From: Streptomyces sp. HUAS 15-9
GTDB lineage: Bacteria > Actinomycetota > Actinomycetes > Streptomycetales > Streptomycetaceae
Direction: 5' to 3'
DNA: 64,000 bases
Assembly (NCBI RefSeq): GCF_025642155.1
Contig: NZ_CP106798.1
Coordinates: 1,240,001-1,304,000, forward strand
Part shown: positions 37,271 through 44,886 of the stretch, piece by piece
How the letters are laid out: every line of letters starts with the position of its first letter
How positions within the stretch are numbered: position 1 is the first letter of the stretch
Translations under genes and position numbers: made by a program
The notes under the pieces: model-generated
The model's database searches: none
Seen by the model: only the letters and a program-made list of their open reading frames with translations
What the model was told of the DNA's origin: nothing

Positions 37271-37348
37271 GCGCGTTTTCGGCCACCTGAGCGGGAGAAG
37301 CTGATGGACGAGCTCAACGCTCTGGGAGTGCGGGAGGCAAGGAAGTAG
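37271..37348 (+). pseudogene. 3' fragment of an unrecognised gene
   Basis: On the plus strand, starting exactly where the aldehyde dehydrogenase fragment ends, is a coding-like frame ARFRPPEREKLMDELNALG followed by VREARK and TAG. The amphipathic, charged ending and GC-ending codons suggest a genuine protein C-terminus. I cannot name the family. A regulator, recombinase or transposase tail would all be compatible. Confidence 0.35.
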
Positions 37349-37487
37349 CCGGGGGAGGCCGCTGGCGCAAGCGATCACTCCGCCAGGGCAGAGGCGACGG
37401 CACACACGGAGCGCGCGGCGTCCAGCGGCTCCTGCATGCCGGCCACCATGCAGGCGAAGCCGGAGCCCCGCCAACCGGCACACCGCG

Positions 37488-37976
37488 TCATTCCGAAGGA
37501 ATGCGAAACTCGAATTCGGGACGGTCCCACAGCACGGCGGGCGGGTTCGCGAACGCGGTCCCGCTCCGCACCGCACCAACGCGGTGGTAGAAGTCCTCGG
37601 CGGGAAGATGCGACACGACCTTGACACGGTCGAGCCCGGCGGCACGGGCCTCGGACTGCATGTGCGCCACGAGCAGCCGTCCAATACCCCGTCCTTGCAC
37701 TTCGTCGGCGACGAAGAGCAGGTCGAGCTCCGGCGGAGCGAGGACGAGCGAGTAGAACCCGAGGACCCGGCCTCCATGCTCGTCGGCGCCGACGGCCACA
37801 AAGGCGCGGTGGGCCTCGATGTAATCAGGACCGACCCGGTAGCCCGCGACTGCGGCTGCGTACTTACCCTCGTAGGCGCCTGAGCCACGCACGAGCCGCG
37901 TGAGCCGTTTGGCATCCCGCGCGACCGCCCTCCGTATCGTGATCGGCTGGCTGATCGGAAAAGGGCGTGAACTCAT
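37488..37976 (-). CDS. GNAT family N-acetyltransferase
   Basis: A 162-residue acetyl-CoA-dependent N-acetyltransferase. The N-terminal ITIRRAVARDAKRLTRLVRG is followed by the central strand RVLGFYSLVLAPPELDLLFV and the acetyl-CoA loop VQGRGIGRLLVAHMQSEARA. The C-terminal VKVVSHLPAEDFYHRVGAV is also typical. The start is uncertain: ATG 37976 has no evident ribosome site, and the conserved part begins about 10 residues in. It is the one gene in this debris stretch that looks intact apart from its 5' end. The acceptor is unknown. Confidence 0.78.
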   Translation of the reverse strand: MSSRPFPISQPITIRRAVARDAKRLTRLVRGSGAYEGKYAAAVAGYRVGPDYIEAHRAFVAVGADEHGGRVLGFYSLVLAPPELDLLFVADEVQGRGIGRLLVAHMQSEARAAGLDRVKVVSHLPAEDFYHRVGAVRSGTAFANPPAVLWDRPEFEFRIPSE

Positions 37977-38010
37977 CGGGAGAGTATTTCGCACCGGGGA
38001 GTGCCTTCGT

Positions 38011-38184
38011 ATGGCGGGTCGGCTGCTCGGGCAGGCGTTCCTGCACCACTCCCGGGAACCGCTCGCCGAGGCCCCGATCGGCCACGTCACTGCCGCCGAA
38101 TCGGCCGCCCGCAAGCAGCCACTGGACGCCCGAACCGATGCGGAGGAGCTGGAGAACGGTGTGGTCGACGGCTGCTCTCCCTGA
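38011..38184 (+). CDS. Small hypothetical protein (57 residues)
   Basis: ATG 38011 has GGGGAG nine bases upstream, and codons end almost always in G or C. The peptide MAGRLLGQAFLHHSREPLAE continues as a short Ala/Glu-rich helix and ends ENGVVDGCSP. No family is recognised. It begins 34 bases from the divergent GNAT gene, leaving little room for promoters. It may itself be a fragment of a larger gene. Confidence 0.35.
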   Translation: MAGRLLGQAFLHHSREPLAEAPIGHVTAAESAARKQPLDARTDAEELENGVVDGCSP

Positions 38185-38234
38185 GCCCGCCGTGGCGAAG
38201 CCGAGCCGGTACAGGAAAATTCCGAGCCAGCCTC

Positions 38235-38512
38235 ATGAGGCGGATCGTCCTCGACCTGTTCGTCGGCCCCGGCGGCTGGAGCCACGCCCTCACCGTCCCC
38301 GGGGCCCGGGACATCGGCCTGGAGTGGGACAGCTGGGCCTGCAGAACCCGGGCTCGAGTCGTTCGGTGGACGATCCAGACCGATGTCGCCCGCCATACCG
38401 TATGGATCTTCTCCGGTCGGATTCCCGGGCTGACCGCCTCCCCGCCGTGCCAGGCGTGGTCGATGGCGGGCAAGCGTCTTGGCCTGGTCGACCAGCCGCT
38501 CGTCCGCCAGGC
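38235..38512 (+). pseudogene. Truncated phage-type cytosine-specific DNA methyltransferase
   Basis: ATG 38235 begins MRRIVLDLFVGPGGWSHAL, the SAM-binding motif I of C5-cytosine methylases. The motif IV catalytic segment ASPPCQAWSMAGKRLGLVDQ follows (Cys in PPCQ). The homologous part stops at about 38512, after the first third of a normal enzyme. There the strand runs into the antisense of a kinase fragment. The target-recognition domain and motifs VIII-X are gone, so no activity is expected. It resembles methylases carried by actinobacterial phages and integrative elements. Confidence 0.72.
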
Positions 38513-39040
38513 AGCCGCGCTCGTCACGGCCGCGGCCACGATCAGCAGGATGATCACGCGGGGCGTGCGCGACGGTTCGGCCGGGGCGCCGGAGAGGTTC
38601 GTCGACGCGGCCGGGACCGGCGGGAGGCTCGACCGGGGCCGGCGGTGCGACGCGCGGCCGGTCAGGGGTGGCGAGAGCGAGTGTGTTGTTCGGGTCCGGG
38701 CTCGGGTCCGGCCCGAGCGAGCCCAGGAGCTCCTCGGGCGTGGGACGCCCGGCCGGATCCTTGGAGAGGCAGGCGGCGACCAGCGACCGCAACTCCCCCG
38801 GCAGCGCGGAGAGATCCGCGGGCTCGTGCACCGACCGGTACATCAGCCCCATGGGCGTGCCGGTGCCGAACGCGCTGCCTCCGGCCGCCGCGACGAGTAC
38901 GGCCCCGAGTGCGAACATCGGCGGCACCTCCGACTTCGTCGCCTTGCGCCTGCTCGGGCGCGAGGTATCCGGGAGTGCCGAAGGCCGCCCCGGTGGCGGT
39001 CAGCCGGGTGGACTCCACGGCCCGCCCGGTCCCGCGTATC
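38512..39040 (-). pseudogene. C-lobe fragment of a Ser/Thr protein kinase
   Basis: On the minus strand, from about 39040, the sequence reads AVESTRLTATGAAFGTPGYL then APEQAQGDEVGGAADV, i.e. the activation segment and APE motif. A frame change at about 38918 leads to FALGAVLVAAAGGSAFG, SLVAACLSKDPAGRPTPEEL (subdomain XI) and a Pro-rich linker. A third frame carries a membrane helix VIILLIVAAAVTSAAAW at the 38512 end. The N-lobe, HRD loop and DFG are missing. It is a dead, twice-frameshifted remnant of a PknB-type membrane kinase, joined head-on to the methylase fragment. Confidence 0.72.
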
Positions 39041-39090
39041 CGTCCGGCAGCGTAGGCAAAGACACCGCCCGGCGGTCCGGGAAGCCGGTC

Positions 39091-40515
39091 TCAGCCGCCG
39101 CGCCGCACCCGGGCCGCCTTGCGGGCCTCCGCGAGCTTGCGGGCCTCGCTGCTCTTGCGGGACGACGACCTGCCACCGGAACCGCTCTTCGCGTCCTTGG
39201 TGCTGCCCAGGCCACCGAACGGGACGTTGTGGTTCTTGGGGCGCGGTACGGCCGGCCCGCCGTCGAGAGGCTTTCCGGAGGGGGCCTTGGCGCCGGTGAT
39301 CCGGCTTAGCTCCGCCTCGCCGGACCGCACTTTGGTGACCTTGGGGGCGACGTCGGCGTCCGCCATGACCTGGCTCGTCTCGCGGCGCTGTCCCGACAGG
39401 ACGAGTGTCACGACGGTGCCGGAGCGACCGGCCCGGGCCGTGCGGCCCGCGCGGTGCAGATAGTCCTTCGGGTCGGTGGCCGGGTCGACGTTGACCACGA
39501 GGTCGAGGTCGTCGACGTGCAGGCCGCGTGCGGCGACGTTCGTCGCTACCAGCGCGGTGACCTGCCCGTTCTTGAACTGGGCCAGGGTCCGGGTGCGCTG
39601 CGGCTGGGACTTCCCGCTGTGCAGGGCGGCGGCGGCCACGCCGCTGGCCCGCAGATGCCGCGTGAGCTGGTCGACGCCGTGCTTGGTGTCCAGGAACAGC
39701 AGGACGCGGCCGTCCCGAGCGGCGATCTCCGTGGTCACGGCGTACCGGTCCGGGCCGTGCACGACGAAGACGTGGTGCTCGATCGCGGACACCGCGCTGG
39801 ACGAAGGGTCGACCGAGTGGACGGCGGGGTCACGCAGGTAGCGCTGCACCAACTGGTCGACGTCGCGGTCGAGGGTGGCGGAGAACAGCATCCGCTGCCC
39901 GTCAGGACGCACCTGGTCCAGGATCCCGGTGACCTGCGGCAGGAACCCCATGTCACACATCTGGTCGGCCTCGTCCAGGACCGTGATGCGCACCCGTCCC
40001 AGTCGGCAGCCCTTGCGCTCGATGAGGTCGTGCAGCCGACCGGGCGTGGCGACGACGATCTCGGCGCCATCCCGCAGCACGGCGGCCTGCCGTCCGATGG
40101 ACACGCCGCCCACCACGGTCGCGAGCCGCAGCCGCAGCGCCTCGACGTACGGGGTGAGCGCCTCACCGACCTGCTGCGCCAGCTCCCTGGTGGGCACCAG
40201 AACGAGCGCCAGCGGCTCTTTCGGCTGCGCGCGCTGCCCGGCCGTCCGGGCGAGCATCCCCAAGCCGAAGGCGAGCGTCTTGCCGGATCCTGTGCGACCC
40301 CGGCCCAGGACGTCCCGTCCCGCGAGCGCGTTCGGCAGCGCCGCCGCCTGGATAGGGAAAGGCACAGTCACACCCTGCTCATCGAGCGCCCGCCGGACCT
40401 CGGCCGGCAACCCCAGCTGGGCGAAGGACGCCGCCGTGGGCACTGCCGAAGTGGCGCCCGACGCCTCGGACACATCGTCCTGCTGCCGGGCATCGGCACG
40501 TGTTGATTCGCTCAC
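39091..40515 (-). CDS. DEAD-box RNA helicase
   Basis: A 474-residue ATP-dependent RNA helicase. The Q motif is SFAQLGLPAEVRRAL with PFPIQAAALP. Motif I is GRGRTGSGKT (about residues 69-78), Ia is VPTRELAQQV, motif II is VLDEADQMCDMGF, motif III is SAT, and motif VI is HRAGRTARAG. A basic 50-residue tail rich in Lys/Arg/Ser (SSSRKSSEARKLAEARKAAR) probably binds RNA. The start is GTG 40515 with GGAGG upstream. It sits on the same island as the extra RNase J. DEAD helicases and RNase J associate in the RNA degradosome of other Gram-positives, so joint action is possible but unproven. Confidence 0.92.
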   Translation of the reverse strand: MSESTRADARQQDDVSEASGATSAVPTAASFAQLGLPAEVRRALDEQGVTVPFPIQAAALPNALAGRDVLGRGRTGSGKTLAFGLGMLARTAGQRAQPKEPLALVLVPTRELAQQVGEALTPYVEALRLRLATVVGGVSIGRQAAVLRDGAEIVVATPGRLHDLIERKGCRLGRVRITVLDEADQMCDMGFLPQVTGILDQVRPDGQRMLFSATLDRDVDQLVQRYLRDPAVHSVDPSSSAVSAIEHHVFVVHGPDRYAVTTEIAARDGRVLLFLDTKHGVDQLTRHLRASGVAAAALHSGKSQPQRTRTLAQFKNGQVTALVATNVAARGLHVDDLDLVVNVDPATDPKDYLHRAGRTARAGRSGTVVTLVLSGQRRETSQVMADADVAPKVTKVRSGEAELSRITGAKAPSGKPLDGGPAVPRPKNHNVPFGGLGSTKDAKSGSGGRSSSRKSSEARKLAEARKAARVRRGG

Positions 40516-40852
40516 AGAGAGCCTTCCTCCGAAGGGACCGTACCGAGGAAGGCGCGGCAGGGACGCGGCCGCCGGCCAGAGACACCCAACGGAGCACCGA
40601 CACAGCGACACAGCAAAAGCGCAACGTTAGCACAGGGCACGCCGTCCGGGCCTCCCGTGCCGCGCCGCTCAGCCGAGGAACGACAGCCGGACCTGCCTGT
40701 GCGGAGCCATGTGGTGCCCCAGGGACACTCCCAGCATCGACGCCCAGCGGCCCCCGCCACCAAGATCCGGACCAGGAGCGGACCAACTTCGCTTCTCCTC
40801 CGGCGATTTCACTCATTTCCTCAGGTCAGCGGCGGATTGGGCCGTGTACCGC
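40516..40852. other. 337-base island right end, no supported gene
   Basis: This stretch holds the helicase promoter region and then GC-rich sequence with no convincing frame. The stretch 40620-40640 is locally A-rich and could contain a promoter. It ends at the displaced gene tail. Confidence 0.35.
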
Positions 40853-40867
40853 CAGCAGACCAAGAAC
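40853..40867 (+). repeat. Right copy of 15-base core (putative attR)
   Basis: CAGCAGACCAAGAAC is a direct repeat of 34185-34199 (14 of 15 bases). It marks the other boundary of the proposed inserted segment. Confidence 0.5.
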
Positions 40868-40909
40868 CTGCTGGTCAGCTACTCCGCCAAGAAGCTGGGC
40901 TTCTTCTAG
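40853..40909 (+). pseudogene. Displaced original 3' end of the aldehyde dehydrogenase gene
   Basis: The frame QQTKNLLVSYSAKKLGFF ending in TAG is the standard C-terminus of the acetaldehyde-type dehydrogenase. It has the same length (19 codons with stop) as the end of the intact gene at 34185-34241, and 14 of 18 residues are identical. All 13 sense codons after the core end in G or C here, against 8 of 13 in the intact gene. No aldehyde dehydrogenase sequence precedes it. A long hairpin terminator follows at once. I read it as the chromosome's own gene end cut off by the insertion. Confidence 0.75.
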
Positions 40910-40920
40910 CCGCACCGGCC

Positions 40921-40960
40921 GAGCCGCCCGGCCCGCAATCTCCCCCGGGCCGGGCGGCTC
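40921..40960. terminator. Strong bidirectional terminator
   Basis: A perfect 15-bp stem GAGCCGCCCGGCCCG/CGGGCCGGGCGGCTC with a 10-base loop. It lies between the displaced dehydrogenase tail and the convergent acyl-CoA dehydrogenase gene. Confidence 0.8.
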
Positions 40961-40967
40961 TGCGCTG

Positions 40968-42692
40968 TTACGGCGCCATCTCGTACGTGCCGGACAGTGC
41001 CTCGACGCGCTCCCAGACCCGGGCCGAGCGTGCCTCGTCGATGACGGGACGCCGGACCGCGCCGAGTGCCCAGCGCTGCTGCGCCTCCGTGGCGGAGTCC
41101 TTGCCGTGCAGTTCGACGGCGTGCCCGGAGAAGTCGCGGACCAGCACCGAGAACAGCTCGTCGAGCACGGACTCGTCCAGGTCGGTCAGGCGGGCCTGCT
41201 CCAGGATCAGCTGGCCGTGCACCACCAGCGCGAACAGCTGGCCCACCGAGAGCAGGAAGTCGAGGTCGCGGCTCTGCCGCTCATCGGGGGCGACGGTGGC
41301 CACGAACTCGCACAGGGCGTCGGCCTGCTCGCGGAAGCGGGCGACGTTCGGCACCTCGGCGTACGCGTCGTAGGCGGTGCGCCAGTCGTGGAAGCGTACG
41401 GAACCCAGGCCGCGGGCCGGCCCCTGCCGGAACAGGAAGTCGTCGTCGGCGGCGTCGAGCCGGGTCGGCACGGCGGGGTACTCCACCGGCTGCAGCAGAT
41501 GGTTGCGCATGAACTTGAGGATCAGCGCGAGGTTGACGTGCACCGTGCCCTCGAGCTTGGGCAGCCCCCGGATCTCGACGGCGGCCTGGGCGAAGTAGTT
41601 GTCCTTCTCGAAGCCCTTGGCGGCGATGACGTCCCACATCAGGTCGATGACCTTCTCGCCCTCCGTGGTCACCTTCATCTTCGTCATCGGGTTGAAGAGC
41701 AGGTAGCGGCGGTCGTCGGGGCCGGCCGAGCGGAAGTAGTCGACGGCGCGGTCGCTGAACAGCTTCATGCCGACGAGGCGGACGTACGCGTCGGCCAGCT
41801 CCCGGCGCACATGCGGGAAGGCGGTGACGGGGCGGCCGTAGAGGATGCGGTTGTGCGCGTGGGTGACGGCCTCGTACATCGCGTGCTCGCAGATGCCGAT
41901 CGAGGCCGTGCAGAGGTTGAACTTGCCGACGTTGACGGTGTTGAGGGCCGCGTCGAAGGCGGCGCGGCCGGTGTGCAGGACGTCCTCGGGGGCGACCGGG
42001 TAGTCCTCCAGGCGGAACTCGCTGACGTACTTGGAGGAGTCGACGACGTTCTTCACCAGGTGGTACGCCGGGTGGCGGCTGTCGGCGGCGAAGAAGACGT
42101 ACCCGTCGGGGCCCTCGATGTCGGTGCGGCGGCCGAAGACGGAGACGAGTCCGGCGGCGTTGCCGTTGCCGATGTAGTACTTGGAGCCGGAGGCCCGGAA
42201 GCCGCCGTTGCCGTCGGGCTCCAGCAGCATGTCGGTGGAGTAGATGTCGGCGCCGTGGGTCTTCTCGGACAGTCCGAAGGCGAAGACCTCGCCCTGGGAC
42301 AGGAGTTCCGCGGCACGGCCGCGCGCCGCCGCGTTGTCGCTCTGCCAGACCGGGCCCAGACCGAGGATCGTCACCTGCCACGCGTACCAGTAGTCGAGGC
42401 CGTAGAACCCGAATATCTCGTTGAGGGCGGCGATCCGGGCGGTGTCCCAGCGCTGGTCCTGGGAACCGGCGGACGCGGCGGAGGCCGGGGTGAGGAACGT
42501 GGCGAACAGGCCCTCCTTCGCGGCGAAGGCGAGGAAGTCGCCCAGCCAGGCGCGGGAGCGGTAGTCCTCGATCAGCTTCCGCTTGCCGCGCTCCTCGAAC
42601 CAGTCGACGGTTGCGCGCAGCAGCCTGCGGGTCTCGGGGTCGAAGTGCGCCGGGTCGTAGGTGTGCGGGTTGAAGAGCAGGGGGTCGGCCAT
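40968..42692 (-). CDS. Acyl-CoA dehydrogenase/oxidase family protein
   Basis: A 574-residue FAD enzyme of the acyl-CoA dehydrogenase/oxidase superfamily, longer than the usual 380-400. Recognised parts are FAFGLSEKTHGADIYSTDML (the substrate/flavin loop), FRASGSKYYIGNGNAAGLVS, and VNVGKFNLCTASIGICEHAM. The C-terminal helical domain contains RGLPKLEGTVHVNLALILKF. The C-terminal extension of about 150 residues is what makes it oxidase-like. It is preceded by 49 bases and a PadR gene in the same orientation, which probably controls it. The fatty acyl or other acyl substrate is unknown. Confidence 0.85.
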   Translation of the reverse strand: MADPLLFNPHTYDPAHFDPETRRLLRATVDWFEERGKRKLIEDYRSRAWLGDFLAFAAKEGLFATFLTPASAASAGSQDQRWDTARIAALNEIFGFYGLDYWYAWQVTILGLGPVWQSDNAAARGRAAELLSQGEVFAFGLSEKTHGADIYSTDMLLEPDGNGGFRASGSKYYIGNGNAAGLVSVFGRRTDIEGPDGYVFFAADSRHPAYHLVKNVVDSSKYVSEFRLEDYPVAPEDVLHTGRAAFDAALNTVNVGKFNLCTASIGICEHAMYEAVTHAHNRILYGRPVTAFPHVRRELADAYVRLVGMKLFSDRAVDYFRSAGPDDRRYLLFNPMTKMKVTTEGEKVIDLMWDVIAAKGFEKDNYFAQAAVEIRGLPKLEGTVHVNLALILKFMRNHLLQPVEYPAVPTRLDAADDDFLFRQGPARGLGSVRFHDWRTAYDAYAEVPNVARFREQADALCEFVATVAPDERQSRDLDFLLSVGQLFALVVHGQLILEQARLTDLDESVLDELFSVLVRDFSGHAVELHGKDSATEAQQRWALGAVRRPVIDEARSARVWERVEALSGTYEMAP

Positions 42693-42741
42693 GGGAGGTC
42701 CACCTTCTGAGGGGTCGGGGGCAGGGGTCGGTCGAACGGGT

Positions 42742-43311
42742 TCAGGCGGAGGGCGGGGGCGTGCCGGCGAGGCGGTGGAGGGTGGTGAGGACGTCGTCGA
42801 GCCAGGCGACCGTCATCCGCTCGTAGGCGATGCCGCCGCGCAGCACGACGTGCTGCAGTTCCTGGCCGGCGTCGAGCGGAGCGGGCGCGTCGGGCCCGGC
42901 GAAGTCACGCAGCTCGCCGGCGAGGTAGTGCGCGAGCCGGTCGCTGTGCACCTGGTGGTGCCGCTCCACCTCGCGGATGAGCGCGGCGGGGTCGTCGAAG
43001 GCCGCGCCGCGGATCTTCACGGCGAGTTCGTGACGGATGCTCTCGGGCTCGATCGGCTCGTGCAGCCACTGGTTGAGGGCCGTGCGGCCGGGGCCGGCGA
43101 CGGAGTACTCCCGCTTGTCCGGCCGGCCCTGCTGCGGCACCTCACGGACGGCGAGCAGGCCTTCGCTCTCCATGCGCTTGAGCACGCGGTAGATCTGCTG
43201 GTGCGTGGCGGTCCAGAAGTAACCGATGGACCGGTCGAACCGCCGGGCCAGCTCATAGCCGGAGCCCGGCTTCTCCAGCAGGGAGACGAGGATCGCATGC
43301 TCGAGCGCCAT
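42742..43311 (-). CDS. PadR family transcriptional regulator
   Basis: A 189-residue PadR protein. The winged helix starts MALEHAILVSLLEKPGSGYE, with the recognition helix region THQQIYRVLKRMESEGLL and wing REYSVAGPGRTALNQWL. The C-terminal dimerisation part is AALIREVERHHQVHSDRLAH and onward. A perfect palindrome lies 13 bases upstream of ATG 43311, in the promoter, indicating autoregulation. The acyl-CoA dehydrogenase gene downstream is the probable target, co-transcribed with it. Confidence 0.92.
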   Translation of the reverse strand: MALEHAILVSLLEKPGSGYELARRFDRSIGYFWTATHQQIYRVLKRMESEGLLAVREVPQQGRPDKREYSVAGPGRTALNQWLHEPIEPESIRHELAVKIRGAAFDDPAALIREVERHHQVHSDRLAHYLAGELRDFAGPDAPAPLDAGQELQHVVLRGGIAYERMTVAWLDDVLTTLHRLAGTPPPSA

Positions 43312-43324
43312 ACCCCTGATCTTG

Positions 43325-43344
43325 CTATGCAACTCGTTGCATAG
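43325..43344. promoter_or_regulatory. PadR operator palindrome
   Basis: A perfect 8-bp inverted repeat CTATGCAA-CTCG-TTGCATAG, unusually A+T rich for the window, lies just upstream of the PadR start. It has the ATGC/GCAT-type dyad expected for PadR binding. Confidence 0.7.
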
Positions 43345-43442
43345 ACAAGAGCCACGGAACGCGTGAGACACGGCTCACCCGTGCGTCGGGCACGGGCGGG
43401 CCGGCCCGAACCCGAACGCGCCCGGCACCGGGGGCCGCGGCA

Positions 43443-43781
43443 TCAGCCCAGTTCCGCCTCCAGCCACTTCAGGACGTCGGGCGTCACGGGGTCGGTGATG
43501 TCGGCGAACTCCTCGTGCTTCAGCAGGAACTTGGCCACGTAGGGGCAGACCGGCACGATGCGCTTGCCCAGTGCGCGCACATCGGTGAGCGCCTGCTGGA
43601 CCAGCTGCCCGGCCAGGCCCTGACCGGCGTGGGCGTCGTCGATCTCGGTGTGGAAGAAGACGCGCTGGTCACCGCGGTCGCGGTATGCGGTGAGACCGGC
43701 GCGCTCGCCGTCCACCTTGATCTCGTAACGGTGCCGGGCGTCCACGCGCTCGACGGTCGGTGCCGAGGAAGGCTGGTTCAT
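43443..43781 (-). CDS. GNAT-like N-acetyltransferase (YjdJ type)
   Basis: A 112-residue short acetyltransferase of the Acetyltransf_CG/YjdJ group. The motifs are HRYEIKVDGERAGLTAYRD, then VFFHTEIDDAHAGQGLAGQL (acetyl-CoA loop), and RIVPVCPYVAKFLLKHEEFA with the conserved CPY. Length and order match the family. It starts at ATG 43781. The pirin gene lies 80 bases upstream in the same direction, so they may form one transcript. The substrate is unknown. Confidence 0.87.
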   Translation of the reverse strand: MNQPSSAPTVERVDARHRYEIKVDGERAGLTAYRDRGDQRVFFHTEIDDAHAGQGLAGQLVQQALTDVRALGKRIVPVCPYVAKFLLKHEEFADITDPVTPDVLKWLEAELG

Positions 43782-43861
43782 CGCGATTCCCTTCGGATGC
43801 GGTTCATGGGGTGCGGTTCGTTGAGGGTGCTGCTCGCCGCATGTGGTTCGCAGGCCGCCGT

Positions 43862-44809
43862 TCAGTCGCGCGGCGGATTGCCACGCGGTGCAAGGGTGGC
43901 GTTCGGCAGGGCCGGGGCGGGCAGCCGGTCCCCGGGGTATCCCTCGACGGCCCCGAAACGGTCGGAGGCGTTCTCCCATTCCTCTCGGGCCCGGACGATG
44001 TCCTCGTGAGTGCGGCCGATGAAGTTCCACCACATGACGATCCGCTCGTCGAACGGGGCTCCGCCGAGCAGGACCGCGCGAGCGGGTTCGTCCGACTCGT
44101 TGACGAGGGTCAGGGCCTCGACTCCGGGGTGGACGTAGCCCAGTTCGGCAGGGCGCAGCGTGGTGCCGGCCGCGCGGACGTGCCCGTGGTCGACGAGAAG
44201 GCCGTGTTCGAAGCCGGGGTCCACCGCCGGCGTGATCACCGCATGCGGTTCGAGGGTGATCTCGGCTCCGAGGAGGGGCGTGAAGGTCCGTACCGGCGAG
44301 ACGGCTCCGGCGAGGGCACCCAGGAAGACCCTGACCTCGGCGCCGTCGATCCGCACCGGCTCGGGTACGTAGTGCTGGAAGTCCCGCTCGGCGTACCGGT
44401 GTTCGCCGGGCAGCGCCACCCAGAGCTGCACGCCGTGCAGGACGGTGGTCCGCGAGGTGGAGACCTCGGAGTGGCTGATGCCGTACCCGCCCGTCATGAG
44501 GTTCAGCTCGCCGGGCCGTACGTATGCATGGCTGCCGAGGCTGTCCCGGTGCTCGATCTCGCCGCTGAACAGCCAGCTCACCGTCTGCAGCCCGGTGTGC
44601 GGATGCGGGGCGACCTCCATGCCGCCGGTTCGGGCGACGTCGTCCGGGCCGTAGTGGTCGGCGAAGCACCAGGCGCCGATCAGGGTCCGGGCCCGCTGTG
44701 GCAGCGTGCGGCGCACGGTCATCGCCCTGGGGCCACCCAGGGGCACGTCACGCGGGGTGACTATGTCGACCTTCCACTCGTCGCTCATCGCCCCGTCGGC
44801 CTCGCCCAT
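43862..44809 (-). CDS. Pirin family protein
   Basis: A 315-residue bicupin. The N-terminal cupin holds the metal-binding set GMEVAPHPHTGLQTVSWLFS with GEIEHRDSLGSHAYVRPGEL and GISHSEVS (His, His, His, Glu). The C-terminal cupin shows FDERIVMWWNFIGRTHEDIV. Pirins bind iron and act as quercetinases or redox-linked regulators. The start is ATG 44809 with a GAGAGGTGG ribosome site; ATG 44788 would remove seven residues. It is divergent from an AhpD-like gene across a short A+T-rich palindrome. Confidence 0.92.
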   Translation of the reverse strand: MGEADGAMSDEWKVDIVTPRDVPLGGPRAMTVRRTLPQRARTLIGAWCFADHYGPDDVARTGGMEVAPHPHTGLQTVSWLFSGEIEHRDSLGSHAYVRPGELNLMTGGYGISHSEVSTSRTTVLHGVQLWVALPGEHRYAERDFQHYVPEPVRIDGAEVRVFLGALAGAVSPVRTFTPLLGAEITLEPHAVITPAVDPGFEHGLLVDHGHVRAAGTTLRPAELGYVHPGVEALTLVNESDEPARAVLLGGAPFDERIVMWWNFIGRTHEDIVRAREEWENASDRFGAVEGYPGDRLPAPALPNATLAPRGNPPRD

Positions 44810-44832
44810 CGGAACCACCTCTCAAATGATGA

Positions 44833-44852
44833 TAGTTTCGAATTCAACAATA
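44833..44852. promoter_or_regulatory. A+T-rich palindrome between pirin and AhpD-like genes
   Basis: An imperfect dyad, TAGTTTCGAA and TTCAACAATA (7 of 10 positions pair), is centred on GAATTC. It is the only A+T-rich stretch nearby and lies in a 77-base divergent gap, so it is probably an operator. No candidate regulator gene is adjacent. Confidence 0.45.
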
Positions 44853-44886
44853 TAGGCCCGGTGATTATGCCCGAGGGAGCCCCAGA

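Noticed and set aside
36484..40852. Search for an integrase, excisionase or replication gene inside the island
   Set aside because: No tyrosine or serine recombinase motif was found. The unnamed tail at 37271-37348 is too short to claim as one.
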